Shown piece after piece: positions 28,798-37,464 of a stretch of DNA of 59,303 nucleotides (positions are counted from its first letter, which is position 1; every line of letters starts with the position of its first letter). The stretch is from Propionispora hippei DSM 15287. GTDB taxonomy: Bacteria > Bacillota > Negativicutes > Propionisporales > Propionisporaceae. The position numbers and the translations under genes were made by a program. Location of the stretch: contig NZ_FQZD01000023.1 of the NCBI RefSeq assembly GCF_900141835.1, positions 1-59,303 of the forward strand, in the 5' to 3' direction. The notes below the pieces were generated by a model, which worked only from the letters and a program-made list of their open reading frames with translations, had not been told where the DNA came from and searched no databases.

Positions 28798-28829
28798 CAA
28801 AAAAAGAACCTTCCCTCAGGAAGGTTCCG
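28798..28829 (-). terminator. Terminator after the S1-domain gene
   Basis: Minus strand GGAACCTTCC / GGAAGGTTC stem with a short loop and a run of seven T. Confidence 0.9.
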
Positions 28830-28833
28830 TCTT

Positions 28834-29283
28834 TTATTCCGCTCGGCGGGCAGCGCCACGGCCACCACGCTTTGATTCCGTGTTGCGCTTAAGATCACTT
28901 AACCGTTCATCGCTGTCTTTCAGAAACTTGTTCAGCTTATCCTCAAAAGAAACGGTGTTAAACTTGTTGGGACGCCGATTGTCATTGGCAGGGCGCCGAT
29001 TATCATTGGCGTATACTCGTTTGGGGCCTACAGCGGCATTAGGATTTGGCGCTTGCAACTGTTTGATGGACAAGCCGATTTTACCTCGCTCATCAACCGA
29101 CAGCACTTTGACCTTTACCTTATCCTGTTCCTTGAGAAAATCTTTTACATCGCGGACATATACATCGGCGACTTCAGAAATATGGATGAGACCGACTTTT
29201 CCTCCAGGCAGTTCAACAAACGCCCCGAAATTTGTAATCCCGGTTACAACGCCCTCTACCACACTGCCAATTTCAATGGACAT
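28834..29283 (-). CDS. S1 RNA-binding domain protein (YabR-like)
   Basis: 149 residues. A single S1 domain fills residues 3-75 (GSVVEGVVTGITNFGAFVEL, GLIHISEVADVYVRD, VKVKVLSVDERGKIGLSIK), as in B. subtilis YabR and the S1 unit of polynucleotide phosphorylase. The tail is charged, with a near-duplicated N-D-N-R-R-P segment (about 93-105) and an Arg/Gly-rich end, probably an RNA-binding extension. It stands in the conserved place between divIC and spoIIE and has its own near-consensus promoter. Confidence 0.92.
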   Translation of the reverse strand: MSIEIGSVVEGVVTGITNFGAFVELPGGKVGLIHISEVADVYVRDVKDFLKEQDKVKVKVLSVDERGKIGLSIKQLQAPNPNAAVGPKRVYANDNRRPANDNRRPNKFNTVSFEDKLNKFLKDSDERLSDLKRNTESKRGGRGAARRAE

Positions 29284-29325
29284 ACTAACAAATATCCTCC
29301 CTTAAATAACTCGTTTTGCAAACAT

Positions 29326-29355
29326 ATTATACTCTTCACGGTGAAAAGGTGTCAA
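29326..29355 (-). promoter_or_regulatory. Promoter of the S1-domain gene
   Basis: Minus strand TTGACA (29350-29355), 18 bases, TATAAT (29326-29331): both hexamers are perfect. Confidence 0.75.
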
Positions 29356-29411
29356 GAAATACTGTTACAATTAACAATCTTATAACAATAACAGGGCGCG
29401 TTTCCAAACTA

Positions 29412-29442
29412 ACGGAATAATCCATGGCGAGAAATTATTCCG
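29412..29442 (-). terminator. Possible terminator after divIC
   Basis: CGGAATAAT / ATTATTCCG stem with a 13-base loop, followed on the minus strand by GTTAGTTTGG, which is a poor T tract. Confidence 0.4.
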
Positions 29443-29559
29443 TCAAACGAGACAGCAGGCTGCAAAACCAGCGGCCCCTATTTCGTAACAGGTTAACAAA
29501 ATACGGCACAAAAGCATCGTCATGAGGCATTTCGGATAGTATGAAAACACATCCTACCC

Positions 29560-29865
29560 TTATTCCCTGGCCGGAACATAAGGCACTTCTCCCGGTTTTA
29601 CCAAACCCAGTTCCTCCCGGGCCAGCTTCTCAATATAGGCCCGGTCATTCAGGCGGTTACGTTCCTCCGTCAGCTCGACGTGACGCTTGTCGGCGTCTGC
29701 CAGCTTGGCTTTCGTCGCCTCAAGCTCCTGGTTGATCGCATTAATCTGAGATTGTTGTCCAAAAGAAAGATAGGCAAAATACACAATCAGTCCGACAACG
29801 ACCAGCCTAAACCATTTCAGCCGGTATTTCGGCCGCTGCTTGATCACTTTCAGCACCACCATCAT
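29560..29865 (-). CDS. divIC: Septum formation initiator, FtsB/DivIC family
   Basis: 101 residues, a bitopic division protein: short basic N-terminus, one membrane segment (about 21-37, RLVVVGLIVYFAYLSFG), a coiled coil (about 38-70, QSQINAINQELEATKAKL) and the family motif YIEKLAREELGLVKPGEV. It works with DivIB/FtsL at the septum. It follows yabQ in the usual sporulation/division cluster. The ribosome binding site is weak (GGAAATTATCA), the poorest in this cluster. Confidence 0.93.
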   Translation of the reverse strand: MMVVLKVIKQRPKYRLKWFRLVVVGLIVYFAYLSFGQQSQINAINQELEATKAKLADADKRHVELTEERNRLNDRAYIEKLAREELGLVKPGEVPYVPARE

Positions 29866-29980
29866 TGATAATTTCCGGCGTCACGGGGCCGCCGGCAAAA
29901 GGCAATACAGCATTCGCTTTTGCCTATATTCGCCAGGCCGCCCCATTTTCCTGCCACTCCGGACGCCTGTTATTAGAAAA

Positions 29981-30478
29981 CTACTTCTCCGGCGGCCGCT
30001 TGTTTAAGCGCCAGGGTCTACAGCTGCGGCAATATCGCCCGGCGCTCCGCCCCGCAGCCGCCAGCCGGCGCCCAGTAAACAGAAAGGGAAAGACCAGTGC
30101 TCCAAACAGGATAGCCACCGGTTTTACTACCAGCCAGAACAGCAACAGTTTCAGGTACCTGAGACCGGCACCGGTCAGCCGGAGCCCCTGCAACAACAGC
30201 CGAATGACGAAGGAGCTGGCCAAACGATAGTAGAGGGCGGCACCGGTAAATAAGCCGATAAAGACATATAGCCTGAGTTCACCGCCGTTGGTGAACAGCA
30301 GGATGCCGAAAACCACAGCGGTTGCAACCAGCCAGTATAAAAAATCGGCCAGTGCCGTACTCCATTTTTTCAACCTGAAAGTTCCCCGCAAAACCCGGTA
30401 ACCGTCAAATAAAATGCCTAGCAGGAAGCCTGTTGCCGTCATGACACTAAACACTGCAGCCTGCCCGCTCAATTCCAT
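29981..30478 (-). CDS. yabQ: Spore cortex biosynthesis protein YabQ
   Basis: 165 residues with four to five membrane segments. FSVMTATGFLLGILFDGYRVLRG (about 10-32), with the conserved G-x-x-x-D-x-Y/F-R, is the YabQ hallmark; LKKWSTALADFLYWLVATAVVFGILLF follows. Known in B. subtilis as a mother-cell membrane protein needed for cortex formation. GGGGTG precedes the ATG. The gene lies between the transglycosylase and divIC, a small departure from the usual direct yabP-yabQ neighbourhood. Confidence 0.93.
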   Translation of the reverse strand: MELSGQAAVFSVMTATGFLLGILFDGYRVLRGTFRLKKWSTALADFLYWLVATAVVFGILLFTNGGELRLYVFIGLFTGAALYYRLASSFVIRLLLQGLRLTGAGLRYLKLLLFWLVVKPVAILFGALVFPFLFTGRRLAAAGRSAGRYCRSCRPWRLNKRPPEK

Positions 30479-30494
30479 AGTCTCACCCCTTACC

Positions 30495-31217
30495 CTAATA
30501 CCACCGCCAGGATTTATACCTGGTACGCAGTTGGCGCCCCTGATACACCAAAAGCAGCAGCGTTGCCCCTGTCAGCAGGTGCAGCGGCAGCCAAAGGGCG
30601 GTCAAGCCATCGCCTGGCCAGATAAGCGGCTCTTGCCGCAGTTCGGAAGAGTACCGCGCAATCCGGGACAGATACTGTCTGGTTTCATCATAGGGCGGTA
30701 CGCCGCCGTAGTCATCCACATCCTGCGGTCCGGCATTATATGCCGCCAGTGCTTGTACGGCATTACCCTTATACCGCTCCAGCAGGCGGCTCAAATACAC
30801 TGTGCCGATCCGTATATTTATCGCCGGATCAAAGTAGCAGGCTTCATCGCTCCGTCCGCCTGTAGCATGAATCTCACTGTTGATTTGCCGCCAGGTTTCC
30901 GGCATGACTTGCATCAGCCCCCTGGCTCCTGTCGGGGACACCGCCTGCGGATTGAAGGAACTTTCAGCGAAAATCACACCAGCCACCAGTTCCGGATTGA
31001 CGCCGGTCGCTCCAGCCGTCTGATTGATCAGTCCGGCATAGGGGATGTCCGCCGGCACCGGCTGCCCCGGCGCCGCTGCCCGGTCATTAAAATGCCGCCA
31101 GCTTAGGGTCCGGTATCCCAGCACAGCTGTATGCAACACGCCGTACGCCAGCAGCTCAGCCAGCAGCAGCCAGACCAGAAAGCGCCATGTCTTTAGCAAT
31201 CTGCTCCGCAAGCCCAT
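30495..31217 (-). CDS. Membrane-anchored lytic transglycosylase (SLT domain)
   Basis: 240 residues. N-terminal membrane anchor (about 13-34), then a lysozyme-like SLT domain: GVNPELVAGVIFAESSFNPQAVSPTGARGLMQVMP (catalytic Glu in AESSFN, followed by the G-L-M-Q motif) and ALAAYNAGPQDV. A second membrane segment lies at the C-terminus (about 207-226), so the enzyme domain faces outside between two anchors. GGGGAGG is almost touching the ATG at 31217, so a TTG two codons later may be the true start. Its place between yabP and yabQ suggests a job in engulfment or cortex remodelling, which is inference. Confidence 0.9.
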   Translation of the reverse strand: MGLRSRLLKTWRFLVWLLLAELLAYGVLHTAVLGYRTLSWRHFNDRAAAPGQPVPADIPYAGLINQTAGATGVNPELVAGVIFAESSFNPQAVSPTGARGLMQVMPETWRQINSEIHATGGRSDEACYFDPAINIRIGTVYLSRLLERYKGNAVQALAAYNAGPQDVDDYGGVPPYDETRQYLSRIARYSSELRQEPLIWPGDGLTALWLPLHLLTGATLLLLVYQGRQLRTRYKSWRWY

Positions 31218-31245
31218 TCCTCCCCTGTCTGCCGGGAATAACCGT

Positions 31246-31527
31246 CTATTTTAAAAACCTTTCCAACAGCCCTTTCTTCTGGTGTCCGCCGTCATCATAG
31301 CTAATGCTCTTGACCAGTCCCTCCACCACCAGGCTCCCTTGCTCCAGATTAAGCTGTTTGATGTTGAGATGCTCTCCTTTAATCGACAGCAGGCCCTGCT
31401 CGGTTTCCATGATCATCTCATTTTCATCATAGCTGCCCAGGCTTACCACGCCTTCGACCTCCAATTCCTCCCTTTCCACTAACCGCAGTTGATGCTGCCA
31501 CTTCGGTGTTCTATTATCAACCGGCAT
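31246..31527 (-). CDS. yabP: Sporulation protein YabP
   Basis: 93 residues from the ATG at 31527 (GGGGAGGGAAAGG upstream). The YabP/YqfC pattern is clear: QLRLVEREELEVEGVVSLGSYDENEMIMET, then LSIKGEHLNIKQLNLEQGSLVVEGLVKSISY. In B. subtilis it is needed for spore coat/cortex assembly. In most spore formers hup and an S4-domain gene lie just upstream; here hup is about 19 kb away, beyond the phosphate island. Confidence 0.95.
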   Translation of the reverse strand: MPVDNRTPKWQHQLRLVEREELEVEGVVSLGSYDENEMIMETEQGLLSIKGEHLNIKQLNLEQGSLVVEGLVKSISYDDGGHQKKGLLERFLK

Positions 31528-31651
31528 ACCTTTCCCTCCCCGATGATCCATCGACTTAGTGATGTATATGCAGGGACAATGTATTCTATTACTTTTCTTT
31601 TTATCATTTAATATTTGTTCTTACCCACTTCCCTTTTTCTTTCTTAAACTT

Positions 31652-31797
31652 AAGGGTATTCTGCAATGGGAGCTAAAAAGTACTGAGCAAACTACCAGCA
31701 CCCGGAGAAGGTCGTATCTTAACCTAAGCGTAAGTCAGCGACAGCACTCCCGCATTGTTAAGATACCATCCTTTCCAGGCCTGCTTACTGAGATAAA
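31652..31797. repeat. Repeat family C, copy C1
   Basis: A direct copy of 32036-32170: shared blocks include GCTAAAAAGT, GAGCAAACTA / GCGCAAACTA, CACCCGG, CGTATCTTAAC, AAGCGTAAGTCAGCGACAGC and GCCTGCTT. It is an imperfect palindrome centred near GACAGC. No coding frame. Confidence 0.8.
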
Positions 31798-31812
31798 CTG
31801 CCCTAATCATCT

Positions 31813-31990
31813 GTTCCCCTTTTTGTCATGATACAAAAAGGGGCAAAAAAATCTAGGCCAGACACTCCAAAAGGCTTGAAAAAGGAGCACCTTCCTAAAA
31901 ATCCGAAACTCGCTTCGCTCAAACAGACGGATTTTCTTAACGGAAGGCATTCCTTTTTCATCCTGCGGACCGCCTTTTTCCGTAACGGCC
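31813..31990. repeat. Repeat family D, copy D1
   Basis: Begins with a CCCTTTTTGT/ACAAAAAGGG hairpin, then TCTAGGCC, and a central palindrome in which AAATCCG and CGGATTT flank AACTCGCTTCGCTC (31907-31920). It matches 46395-46575 in the opposite orientation. The 63-codon frame across it is a by-product of the repeat. Confidence 0.8.
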
Positions 31991-32035
31991 ATCAGGAACG
32001 ACGCAAGTTAATGGATTGACAGTTAAATAAGTGAA

Positions 32036-32170
32036 ACTATCCTCCAATAGGCGCTAAAAAGTGCTGCGCAAACTATTATCACCCGGGGAGGGCCGTATCT
32101 TAACACAAGCGTAAGTCAGCGACAGCGTTGAAGTGTTGTTAAGGTACGATCCTCCCCGAGCCTGCTTGAT
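32036..32170. repeat. Repeat family C, copy C2
   Basis: Direct copy of C1 about 380 bases away, enclosing the D1 element between the two. It is slightly more palindromic than C1 (GGGGAGG / CCTCCCC arms). Confidence 0.8.
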
Positions 32171-32194
32171 TGACGCTGACCGCTATCTTCTCAT

Positions 32195-32233
32195 AAAAAA
32201 GAGGCTATTGCATTAAAAAACCGCAATAGCCTC
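32195..32233 (-). terminator. Terminator after spoIID
   Basis: AGAGGCTATTGC / GCAATAGCCTCT stem with a loop of about ten bases and a run of T on the minus strand. Confidence 0.9.
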
Positions 32234-32251
32234 TATAGCTTGAGTTAACGC

Positions 32252-33226
32252 TTACTCCCACCGTTTTTCGATGGTAACATCCTTAAAGTAATGTCCGATG
32301 ATATCTTGTGCCTTTTTGCCTTCTTGGGCCATTTTGTTGGCTCCCCATTGAGAGATGCCTACGCCGTGACCGTAGCCTTTGCCGGTAAAGCGAACGCTAT
32401 TGCCTGTCAGCTCAATCTTATCAAGCAACATGGACTTTAGCTTGCTGCTGCCCAGCCCGATGCGCATTTCCGGTCCTGAAACCTCAATAGTTCCGTTGAC
32501 CAGCAGCGTCAGCGCCCGGCCGGAAGGACCTTTCTTTCCGATTTGCAGATTATCCAGGCTGGTCACATCCTTACCCAGACCGTGCAATACATCCATGACT
32601 TCCTGCTTGGTAAACTCGGCTGTCCAGTTTTGCACATCGGCGGGAGCCAGATCGTCCGGCGATTGTACACTGGTGATATACGGCGGCTCATCCTCTTTAA
32701 AATCCAGGCCTTCTTTAGCGGTGGCCGTTATACCGCCGGCACTGGCATGAAACCAGGCATGAATCGGCTTACCCTGGTAGGTAATGATTTGGCCGCGGGT
32801 CATATCCACGGCTTTTTTTACCTGATCGTTGACCGCTTGGGCGTCATAAGCCTGAAATTCCTTAATATCGGTCGAGGCCTGCGTTCCCCGGTCAGGTACG
32901 CCGCCCTTTTCCTCAATAGCCTGCAGGGTAAAAGTCCTGGCCAAAATCGCCTGTGTAGCCAGTGCTTCCAAGGGCCAGTCATTCTTCATCTCACCAGCCA
33001 CCACACCGGCAATATAGTCTTCCATTTTCATGGAGCGTTTCTCACCGGTTTCATGCATATACACGGTGATGGTCGGTTCGGTCCCTTGAGCCGTTTGCTG
33101 CTGGGGCGCCGGCGGCTTTTGTTCCGGCTTTTGCTGGGGCGACTTCGACCAGGAACAGCCGCTGAGCAGCAGGATGGCGGCAAGCACAATCCATAGCTTG
33201 ACATATATCGGTTTCATCTTCTGCAT
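32252..33226 (-). CDS. spoIID: SpoIID/LytB-domain peptidoglycan lytic enzyme
   Basis: 324 residues. Lipoprotein signal with lipobox LLSGC (about 20-24), then the SpoIID domain: EEYIAGVVAGEM-type start seen as MEDYIAGVVAGEMKNDWPLEALATQAILARTF (the conserved catalytic Glu lies in AGEM), FHASAGGITATAKEG, and the C-terminal RFTGKGYGHGVGISQWGANKMA. SpoIID is the lytic transglycosylase that strips glycan strands during engulfment. The length and motifs fit, but Firmicutes often have several SpoIID-domain proteins, so this may be a paralogue. AGGAGG precedes the ATG. Confidence 0.85.
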   Translation of the reverse strand: MQKMKPIYVKLWIVLAAILLLSGCSWSKSPQQKPEQKPPAPQQQTAQGTEPTITVYMHETGEKRSMKMEDYIAGVVAGEMKNDWPLEALATQAILARTFTLQAIEEKGGVPDRGTQASTDIKEFQAYDAQAVNDQVKKAVDMTRGQIITYQGKPIHAWFHASAGGITATAKEGLDFKEDEPPYITSVQSPDDLAPADVQNWTAEFTKQEVMDVLHGLGKDVTSLDNLQIGKKGPSGRALTLLVNGTIEVSGPEMRIGLGSSKLKSMLLDKIELTGNSVRFTGKGYGHGVGISQWGANKMAQEGKKAQDIIGHYFKDVTIEKRWE

Positions 33227-33300
33227 ATCACTGCCTCCTTAGCAATTATCTGCTATTAGTATGACAACGATACGAGAATTTTATCACTACTCGCCAATTT

Positions 33301-35349
33301 TTACACCGTAAATTGACGTACCATGGACTCCAGATTGGCAGCCATGCTTTGCAGCCTATCTACCGCATCGGTAATTCGATGAGCCGCGGCTGCCTGCTGC
33401 TGGGAAACGGCGGCAATTTCCTGCGTACTGCCGGTATTGCCGGCCGCCAGTTCGGTAATATGGGTTACGGCCTCAATGGCTTGACCGCATAGCAGCATCT
33501 GCGCATCGGTTTCCTGGGTAATCGTCCGGGCCTGCGATCTGACATACTCAATATCTTCCACAATTTTGGTAAAGGCAACGCCGCTCTGCTGGGTGATAAC
33601 CACCCCTTTATCCACATAACTGCGACTTTGCTCCATTGCACTGACAGCATCCTCCGCCTCATGGTGAATCCGGCTGATAATATCGGCAATCCGGCCGGTG
33701 GCCTGTGTCGACTGCTCCGCCAGTTTTCGCACTTCCTCCGCTACCACGGCAAAGCCCCGCCCGGCCTGACCGGCCCGGGCCGCCTCAATGGCTGCGTTAA
33801 GCGCCAACAGATTGGTCTGATCGGCGATTTCCTTGATAATATGAGTAACCTGGCCGATCTCCTTGGTGCAGGCAACCAGTCCGGTAACCGTCTTTCCTGT
33901 TTTGTCGGCCAACAGCTTAATCTGATCCATCGTCCCGGTCGTTTGTTCAATCACCGACTGGCCTTCCAGTGCCGCAGCGGCGCAAACTTCGGTCGAACGG
34001 GCAACCTCCTGAATACTTTCCGTTACCGTCCGGGTCACACCGACCAACTCATGCAGCAAAGCCTCAGTAGTTTCGGTATCGCGGCTCTGTTGTTCCATCT
34101 GGCCGGCAATATGTACAATCGATTCTGCCACATGACTGCTGGCCGACTTAGCCTGTCCAGCAGCCTGTCCCACCTGGCCGGAGGATCCCAGGACCAGTAC
34201 GGCTGTTTCCTTTACCGACAGAACAATTTGCCGCAAATTAGCCGTCATTTGATTGAACCCACCCGCCACACGTCCCAGTTCATCATGATTCCTATTGTCC
34301 AGTTGATGGGTCAAATCACCGCCGGCAACCCTTTCTACCGCCTGCTGCAGTTTTTTAAGCGGCAGCAGTGTTTTGCGGATAGCAAAAAAACCAAGCACCA
34401 CAAAAACGAGGGTAATCGCCGCTGTCACAAAGATGCTATGCCGCACCGTTGTGTAGGCTTCTGTTAAGGCCAGCTCTTTCGGATAGGCTGCAATAGCCAG
34501 CCAGGGAGTATTGGCAATCGGCCGGTAAGAGATCAAATATTCCTGACCCCGGAAAACACCGATGGTATCACCGGTTTCTTCGGTTACCGCTTTTTTATAA
34601 AAATCGTCGGACAGCACCTTGCGTTCAATGACCGCCGACGAATCGCTTTGATAAAAGAGCGGTACTTGCCCGTGATCAACAATAATGACGGCATAGCCCG
34701 GATTCTGGGCTAATACCTCCTCCACCATGGTATAGAGGGTATTCAGCGAAATATGTGCTCCCAGCACGCCTGCCACCTGGTTGCCGCTGCCGTATACAGG
34801 CGTGGTTCCAACCAGTTGCAACTGCTGATTGGGTCCGGCCACAGGCTCCGAGATTTGCGTCCCCCCCTGCAAGGCTGTTTTAAAATAGCCGGCATCTGCC
34901 AGCGACGTCATGCTCAGCGGCTGGGTCGACCATATCAGGCTGCCGTCAGGCCTAGCCACGAATAAAGGATCATTACCGCCATAGTAGGCCTGAATCGTCT
35001 CCAGATACTGCCGGATAGCCTCAGGCTGCATCGTCCGCAGCCCCTGATAAGCCCCGGCTACCGTAATAAAATTCTTTTTACTTTGCAAATACCGGCCGAT
35101 ATCACTGGCCACGCGTTCAGCTACTTTATTGTTTTTATCTACAGCAGCGTTTTGCAGGCTGGACATGGTCTGCGCGGCAAAATACCAGCCGGTCAGCAGC
35201 ATCGCCAAAGAGCAGATGAGAACAATAAAACCTGTGGCCCGCGTCACCAAAGAAGACAGTAACTGCCGCACGGCCTGCTTACCCTTTTCGTACCGGCAGT
35301 TTGGCAAACCTCTGCGAATGCTCTTCAGACCTAGTTTGATTCGGTTCAT
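33301..35349 (-). CDS. Methyl-accepting chemotaxis protein (dCache sensor)
   Basis: 682 residues. TM1 (about 38-57), an extracytoplasmic dCache-type sensor of about 240 residues ([51 protein letters not shown]), TM2 (about 305-325), HAMP, and a signalling domain with the hairpin tip [20 protein letters not shown] seen in pieces. Methylation regions flank it. A triple Pho-box-like repeat (35429-35456, opposite orientation) lies upstream, so the receptor may respond to phosphate starvation. The ligand is unknown; this dCache type usually binds small organic ligands. Confidence 0.94.
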   Translation of the reverse strand: MNRIKLGLKSIRRGLPNCRYEKGKQAVRQLLSSLVTRATGFIVLICSLAMLLTGWYFAAQTMSSLQNAAVDKNNKVAERVASDIGRYLQSKKNFITVAGAYQGLRTMQPEAIRQYLETIQAYYGGNDPLFVARPDGSLIWSTQPLSMTSLADAGYFKTALQGGTQISEPVAGPNQQLQLVGTTPVYGSGNQVAGVLGAHISLNTLYTMVEEVLAQNPGYAVIIVDHGQVPLFYQSDSSAVIERKVLSDDFYKKAVTEETGDTIGVFRGQEYLISYRPIANTPWLAIAAYPKELALTEAYTTVRHSIFVTAAITLVFVVLGFFAIRKTLLPLKKLQQAVERVAGGDLTHQLDNRNHDELGRVAGGFNQMTANLRQIVLSVKETAVLVLGSSGQVGQAAGQAKSASSHVAESIVHIAGQMEQQSRDTETTEALLHELVGVTRTVTESIQEVARSTEVCAAAALEGQSVIEQTTGTMDQIKLLADKTGKTVTGLVACTKEIGQVTHIIKEIADQTNLLALNAAIEAARAGQAGRGFAVVAEEVRKLAEQSTQATGRIADIISRIHHEAEDAVSAMEQSRSYVDKGVVITQQSGVAFTKIVEDIEYVRSQARTITQETDAQMLLCGQAIEAVTHITELAAGNTGSTQEIAAVSQQQAAAAHRITDAVDRLQSMAANLESMVRQFTV

Positions 35350-35428
35350 CCCCGTGCCCCCTAATCCATGTATGTTCGTTTACATATTACCATTTTTTTC
35401 TTTACCCACCTATAGCAATACATCATAT

Positions 35429-35456
35429 TTAACAAAGACTTAACATCGTGTTAATC
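35429..35456 (+). promoter_or_regulatory. Pho-box-like triple repeat upstream of the chemoreceptor
   Basis: Plus strand TTAACA (35429), TTAACA (35440), TTAATC (35451), each 11 bases apart. The repeats run in the opposite orientation to the minus-strand chemoreceptor gene, unlike those at pstS and pstC, so their role is less certain. Confidence 0.5.
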
Positions 35457-35472
35457 TTTCGCTCATATTAAC

Positions 35473-35522
35473 ATAACAACAGGGACAGGGACCCTTTTAT
35501 AGTCCCTGCCCCTGTTGTTATA
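35473..35522. terminator. Long hairpin after pstA
   Basis: About 20 paired bases (ATAACAACAGGGACAGGGAC with its near complement) around a ten-base loop. There is no T tract, so it may stabilise the pst mRNA or block read-through rather than act as a standard terminator. Confidence 0.55.
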
Positions 35523-35541
35523 AAGTCGGCTATTCTTTTTA

Positions 35542-36420
35542 TTAATGCTTTCCGGCACTCAGCTTTTTCTGCAAAAGCTGTCCCGGAATAGTAAACATCA
35601 GGTTAAAGGCTAGAATAGTGATAATCAGCAGCGCGCCAATACCATTGGCAATCTCCATCCGGTCTGGCACCAGGCCGACCGCCATAACATACCACATATG
35701 CACCGCCAGTGTTTCGCCGGCCGCCGTCACATCAAAATTGGGAATCTGACGGGCTACGGTCGTACCGGCGGTAAATATCAAAATAGCCGTCTCACCGAGG
35801 GCCCGTCCTGCCGTCAGCGTAATACCCGTGATAATTCCCGGCAGAGCATTGGGCAGCACAACCCGCCAGATAGTCTGCCACTTGGTAGCGCCCAGCGCCA
35901 GGCTGGCTTCCCGGTAAGAAACCGGTACGGTGCGGATCGACTCTTCCGTTACCCGCACCAGCACAGGCAGATTGAGCAGCATAAGGGTAAGCGAACCCCC
36001 GATAATACTGAAACCAACTCCCAGCATATTCACAAAAATAATCATGCCGAACAAGCCTAGGACAATGGATGGTACAGTCGCCAGGCTTTCGGTACTAAGA
36101 CGGATCATATCGGTAAGACGGCTGTTTCTGGCGTATTCGGCCAGATAGACCCCCGCACCAATGGCAACCGGAATTGAAAAGAGCAGGGACAGCACCAAAA
36201 TATAAAAGGAGTTAAAAAACTGCGCTCCCACACCGCCGCCCACATTAATATCACTCGACCGGCCGGTAATAAAATTCCAGGACAACACGGGAGCTCCTTG
36301 ATATAAAATGTACAGCAAAAAAACTGCCAGAATGCCCATGATCAGCAGACCTGCTCCCCACATCACTGCCGTCGCCAAATGGTTGATCAAGTAAGACCTC
36401 TTAGCGTATGTTCCGTTCAT
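35542..36420 (-). CDS. pstA: Phosphate ABC transporter permease PstA
   Basis: 292 residues with six membrane segments. Family motifs: SVNVGGGV-like DINVGGGVGAQFFNSFYILVLSLLFSIPVAIGAGVYLAEYA, then STESLATVPSIVLGLFGMIIFV and the EAA loop YREASLALGATKWQTIWRVVLPNALPGI that contacts PstB. One base separates its ATG at 36420 from the pstC stop, so the two are translated together. It ends the pstSCA unit; pstB is not next, but lies about 12 kb away at 48728-49483. Confidence 0.96.
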   Translation of the reverse strand: MNGTYAKRSYLINHLATAVMWGAGLLIMGILAVFLLYILYQGAPVLSWNFITGRSSDINVGGGVGAQFFNSFYILVLSLLFSIPVAIGAGVYLAEYARNSRLTDMIRLSTESLATVPSIVLGLFGMIIFVNMLGVGFSIIGGSLTLMLLNLPVLVRVTEESIRTVPVSYREASLALGATKWQTIWRVVLPNALPGIITGITLTAGRALGETAILIFTAGTTVARQIPNFDVTAAGETLAVHMWYVMAVGLVPDRMEIANGIGALLIITILAFNLMFTIPGQLLQKKLSAGKH

Positions 36421-36421
36421 C

Positions 36422-37330
36422 TCAGCCCACCCTTTCTTTGGCAATCCGGCGAATAACCAGAATCATCCCCAATGACAGTAAAAGCAACACCAACGCCATC
36501 AAAAACAGTGAATTACCCCAGGCCGAACCAAACGGCGTGTTGCCCATTTCCACAACAATCTCACTGGGTAAAGTGGCCGTAGGCATAAACAGCGACTTTG
36601 CCAATTGCGGCGTATTCCCGATGACCATTTGTACTGCCATCGTCTCACCGATAGCCCGGGCCATGGCTAAGATAACCGAGGTTAAAATACCCGGCAAGGC
36701 GGCCGGCACCAGTACCTTCCATAGTGTCTGCCAACGGGTCGCGCCCAGGGCCAGGGAGGCCTCCTCCAGCGTACGGGGCACCGCCCGCAATGCGTCCTCC
36801 GAAATGCTGATAATTGTCGGTAATATCATAACCGCCAGAATCACGGCCGCAGCCAACAGACCAAAACCGGAACTGGCATGAAAGGTTTCCCGGATAAAGG
36901 GCACCAGGATGGTCAGCCCCACAAAGCCATAAACCACGGAAGGTATGGCCACGTACAGATCAGTGGCGGGCCGCATGAAATTTCTCAGCCGCGCCGGAGC
37001 AATCTTGGCCATGAACATGGCTCCCGCCAAACCTAGCGGCGCGCCCAGCACGATTGCCAGCAGCGTGACGAGCACCGACCCGGCAATGAAGCTAAACGCA
37101 CCATAACTGCCTTCGCTCGGGTCCCATTTTGTTGAAAGGAAAAACTCGCTGGGACTGACTTCCTTAAAGGTGAGCAGCCCCTGCTGCCCGATAAACAGAA
37201 TGATCGACAAGATAATAACCGCCATTAAGCCGGCACTGGCAACAAATAAGTACCGGACATATTTATCACAGAGAAGTTTCCATTTATGTTCTCTATCTTC
37301 TACTGTTACACAGTTCTCTGCCAACTCCAT
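36422..37330 (-). CDS. pstC: Phosphate ABC transporter permease PstC
   Basis: 302 residues. A cytoplasmic N-terminus (1-27), TM1 (28-52), then the conserved EFFLSTKWDPSEGSYGAFSFIAGSVLVTLLAIVLGAPLG, IPSVVYGFVGLTILVP and EAA loop LEEASLALGATRWQTLWKVLVPAALPGI. ARAIGETMAVQMVIGN is typical of PstC. It has its own promoter with three Pho boxes directly after the pstS terminator. It forms the membrane channel with PstA. Confidence 0.96.
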   Translation of the reverse strand: MELAENCVTVEDREHKWKLLCDKYVRYLFVASAGLMAVIILSIILFIGQQGLLTFKEVSPSEFFLSTKWDPSEGSYGAFSFIAGSVLVTLLAIVLGAPLGLAGAMFMAKIAPARLRNFMRPATDLYVAIPSVVYGFVGLTILVPFIRETFHASSGFGLLAAAVILAVMILPTIISISEDALRAVPRTLEEASLALGATRWQTLWKVLVPAALPGILTSVILAMARAIGETMAVQMVIGNTPQLAKSLFMPTATLPSEIVVEMGNTPFGSAWGNSLFLMALVLLLLSLGMILVIRRIAKERVG

Positions 37331-37361
37331 GACCTCACATCCTTATATTTCTCTTGTGTTC

Positions 37362-37416
37362 ATTATAAAGCACCGGGTCAGGGCAATTTGTTAACGCTTT
37401 GTAAAGTTTCTGTTAA
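37362..37416 (-). promoter_or_regulatory. pstC promoter with three Pho boxes
   Basis: Minus strand TTAACA (37411-37416), TTTACA (37400-37405) and TTAACA (37389-37394), each 11 bases apart, then 21 bases to TATAAT (37362-37367). The distal box touches the T tract of the pstS terminator. Confidence 0.75.
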
Positions 37417-37455
37417 ATAAAAAACAGGCCACCAGAAGGTATGGCCTGTTTTCGA
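37417..37455 (-). terminator. Terminator between pstS and pstC
   Basis: Minus strand ACAGGCCA / TGGCCTGT stem with a loop of about nine bases and TTTTTTATT after it. It lies nine bases after the pstS stop and would lower the amount of permease mRNA relative to binding protein. Confidence 0.85.
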
Positions 37456-37464
37456 AGAAAGCGC

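Noticed and set aside
28656..28898. 80-codon minus-strand frame between the S1 gene and spoIIE
   Set aside because: It overlaps the S1 gene end and its terminator in another frame; the protein is not plausible.
29460..29490. Similarity of GCGGCCCCTATTTC to part of repeat A
   Set aside because: Only about 14 bases match and no ends of the element are near; could be a remnant but not supportable.
31828..32019. 63-codon frame in the yabP-spoIID gap
   Set aside because: It lies wholly in repeat D1 and shares a peptide string with a frame across D2; no ribosome binding site.
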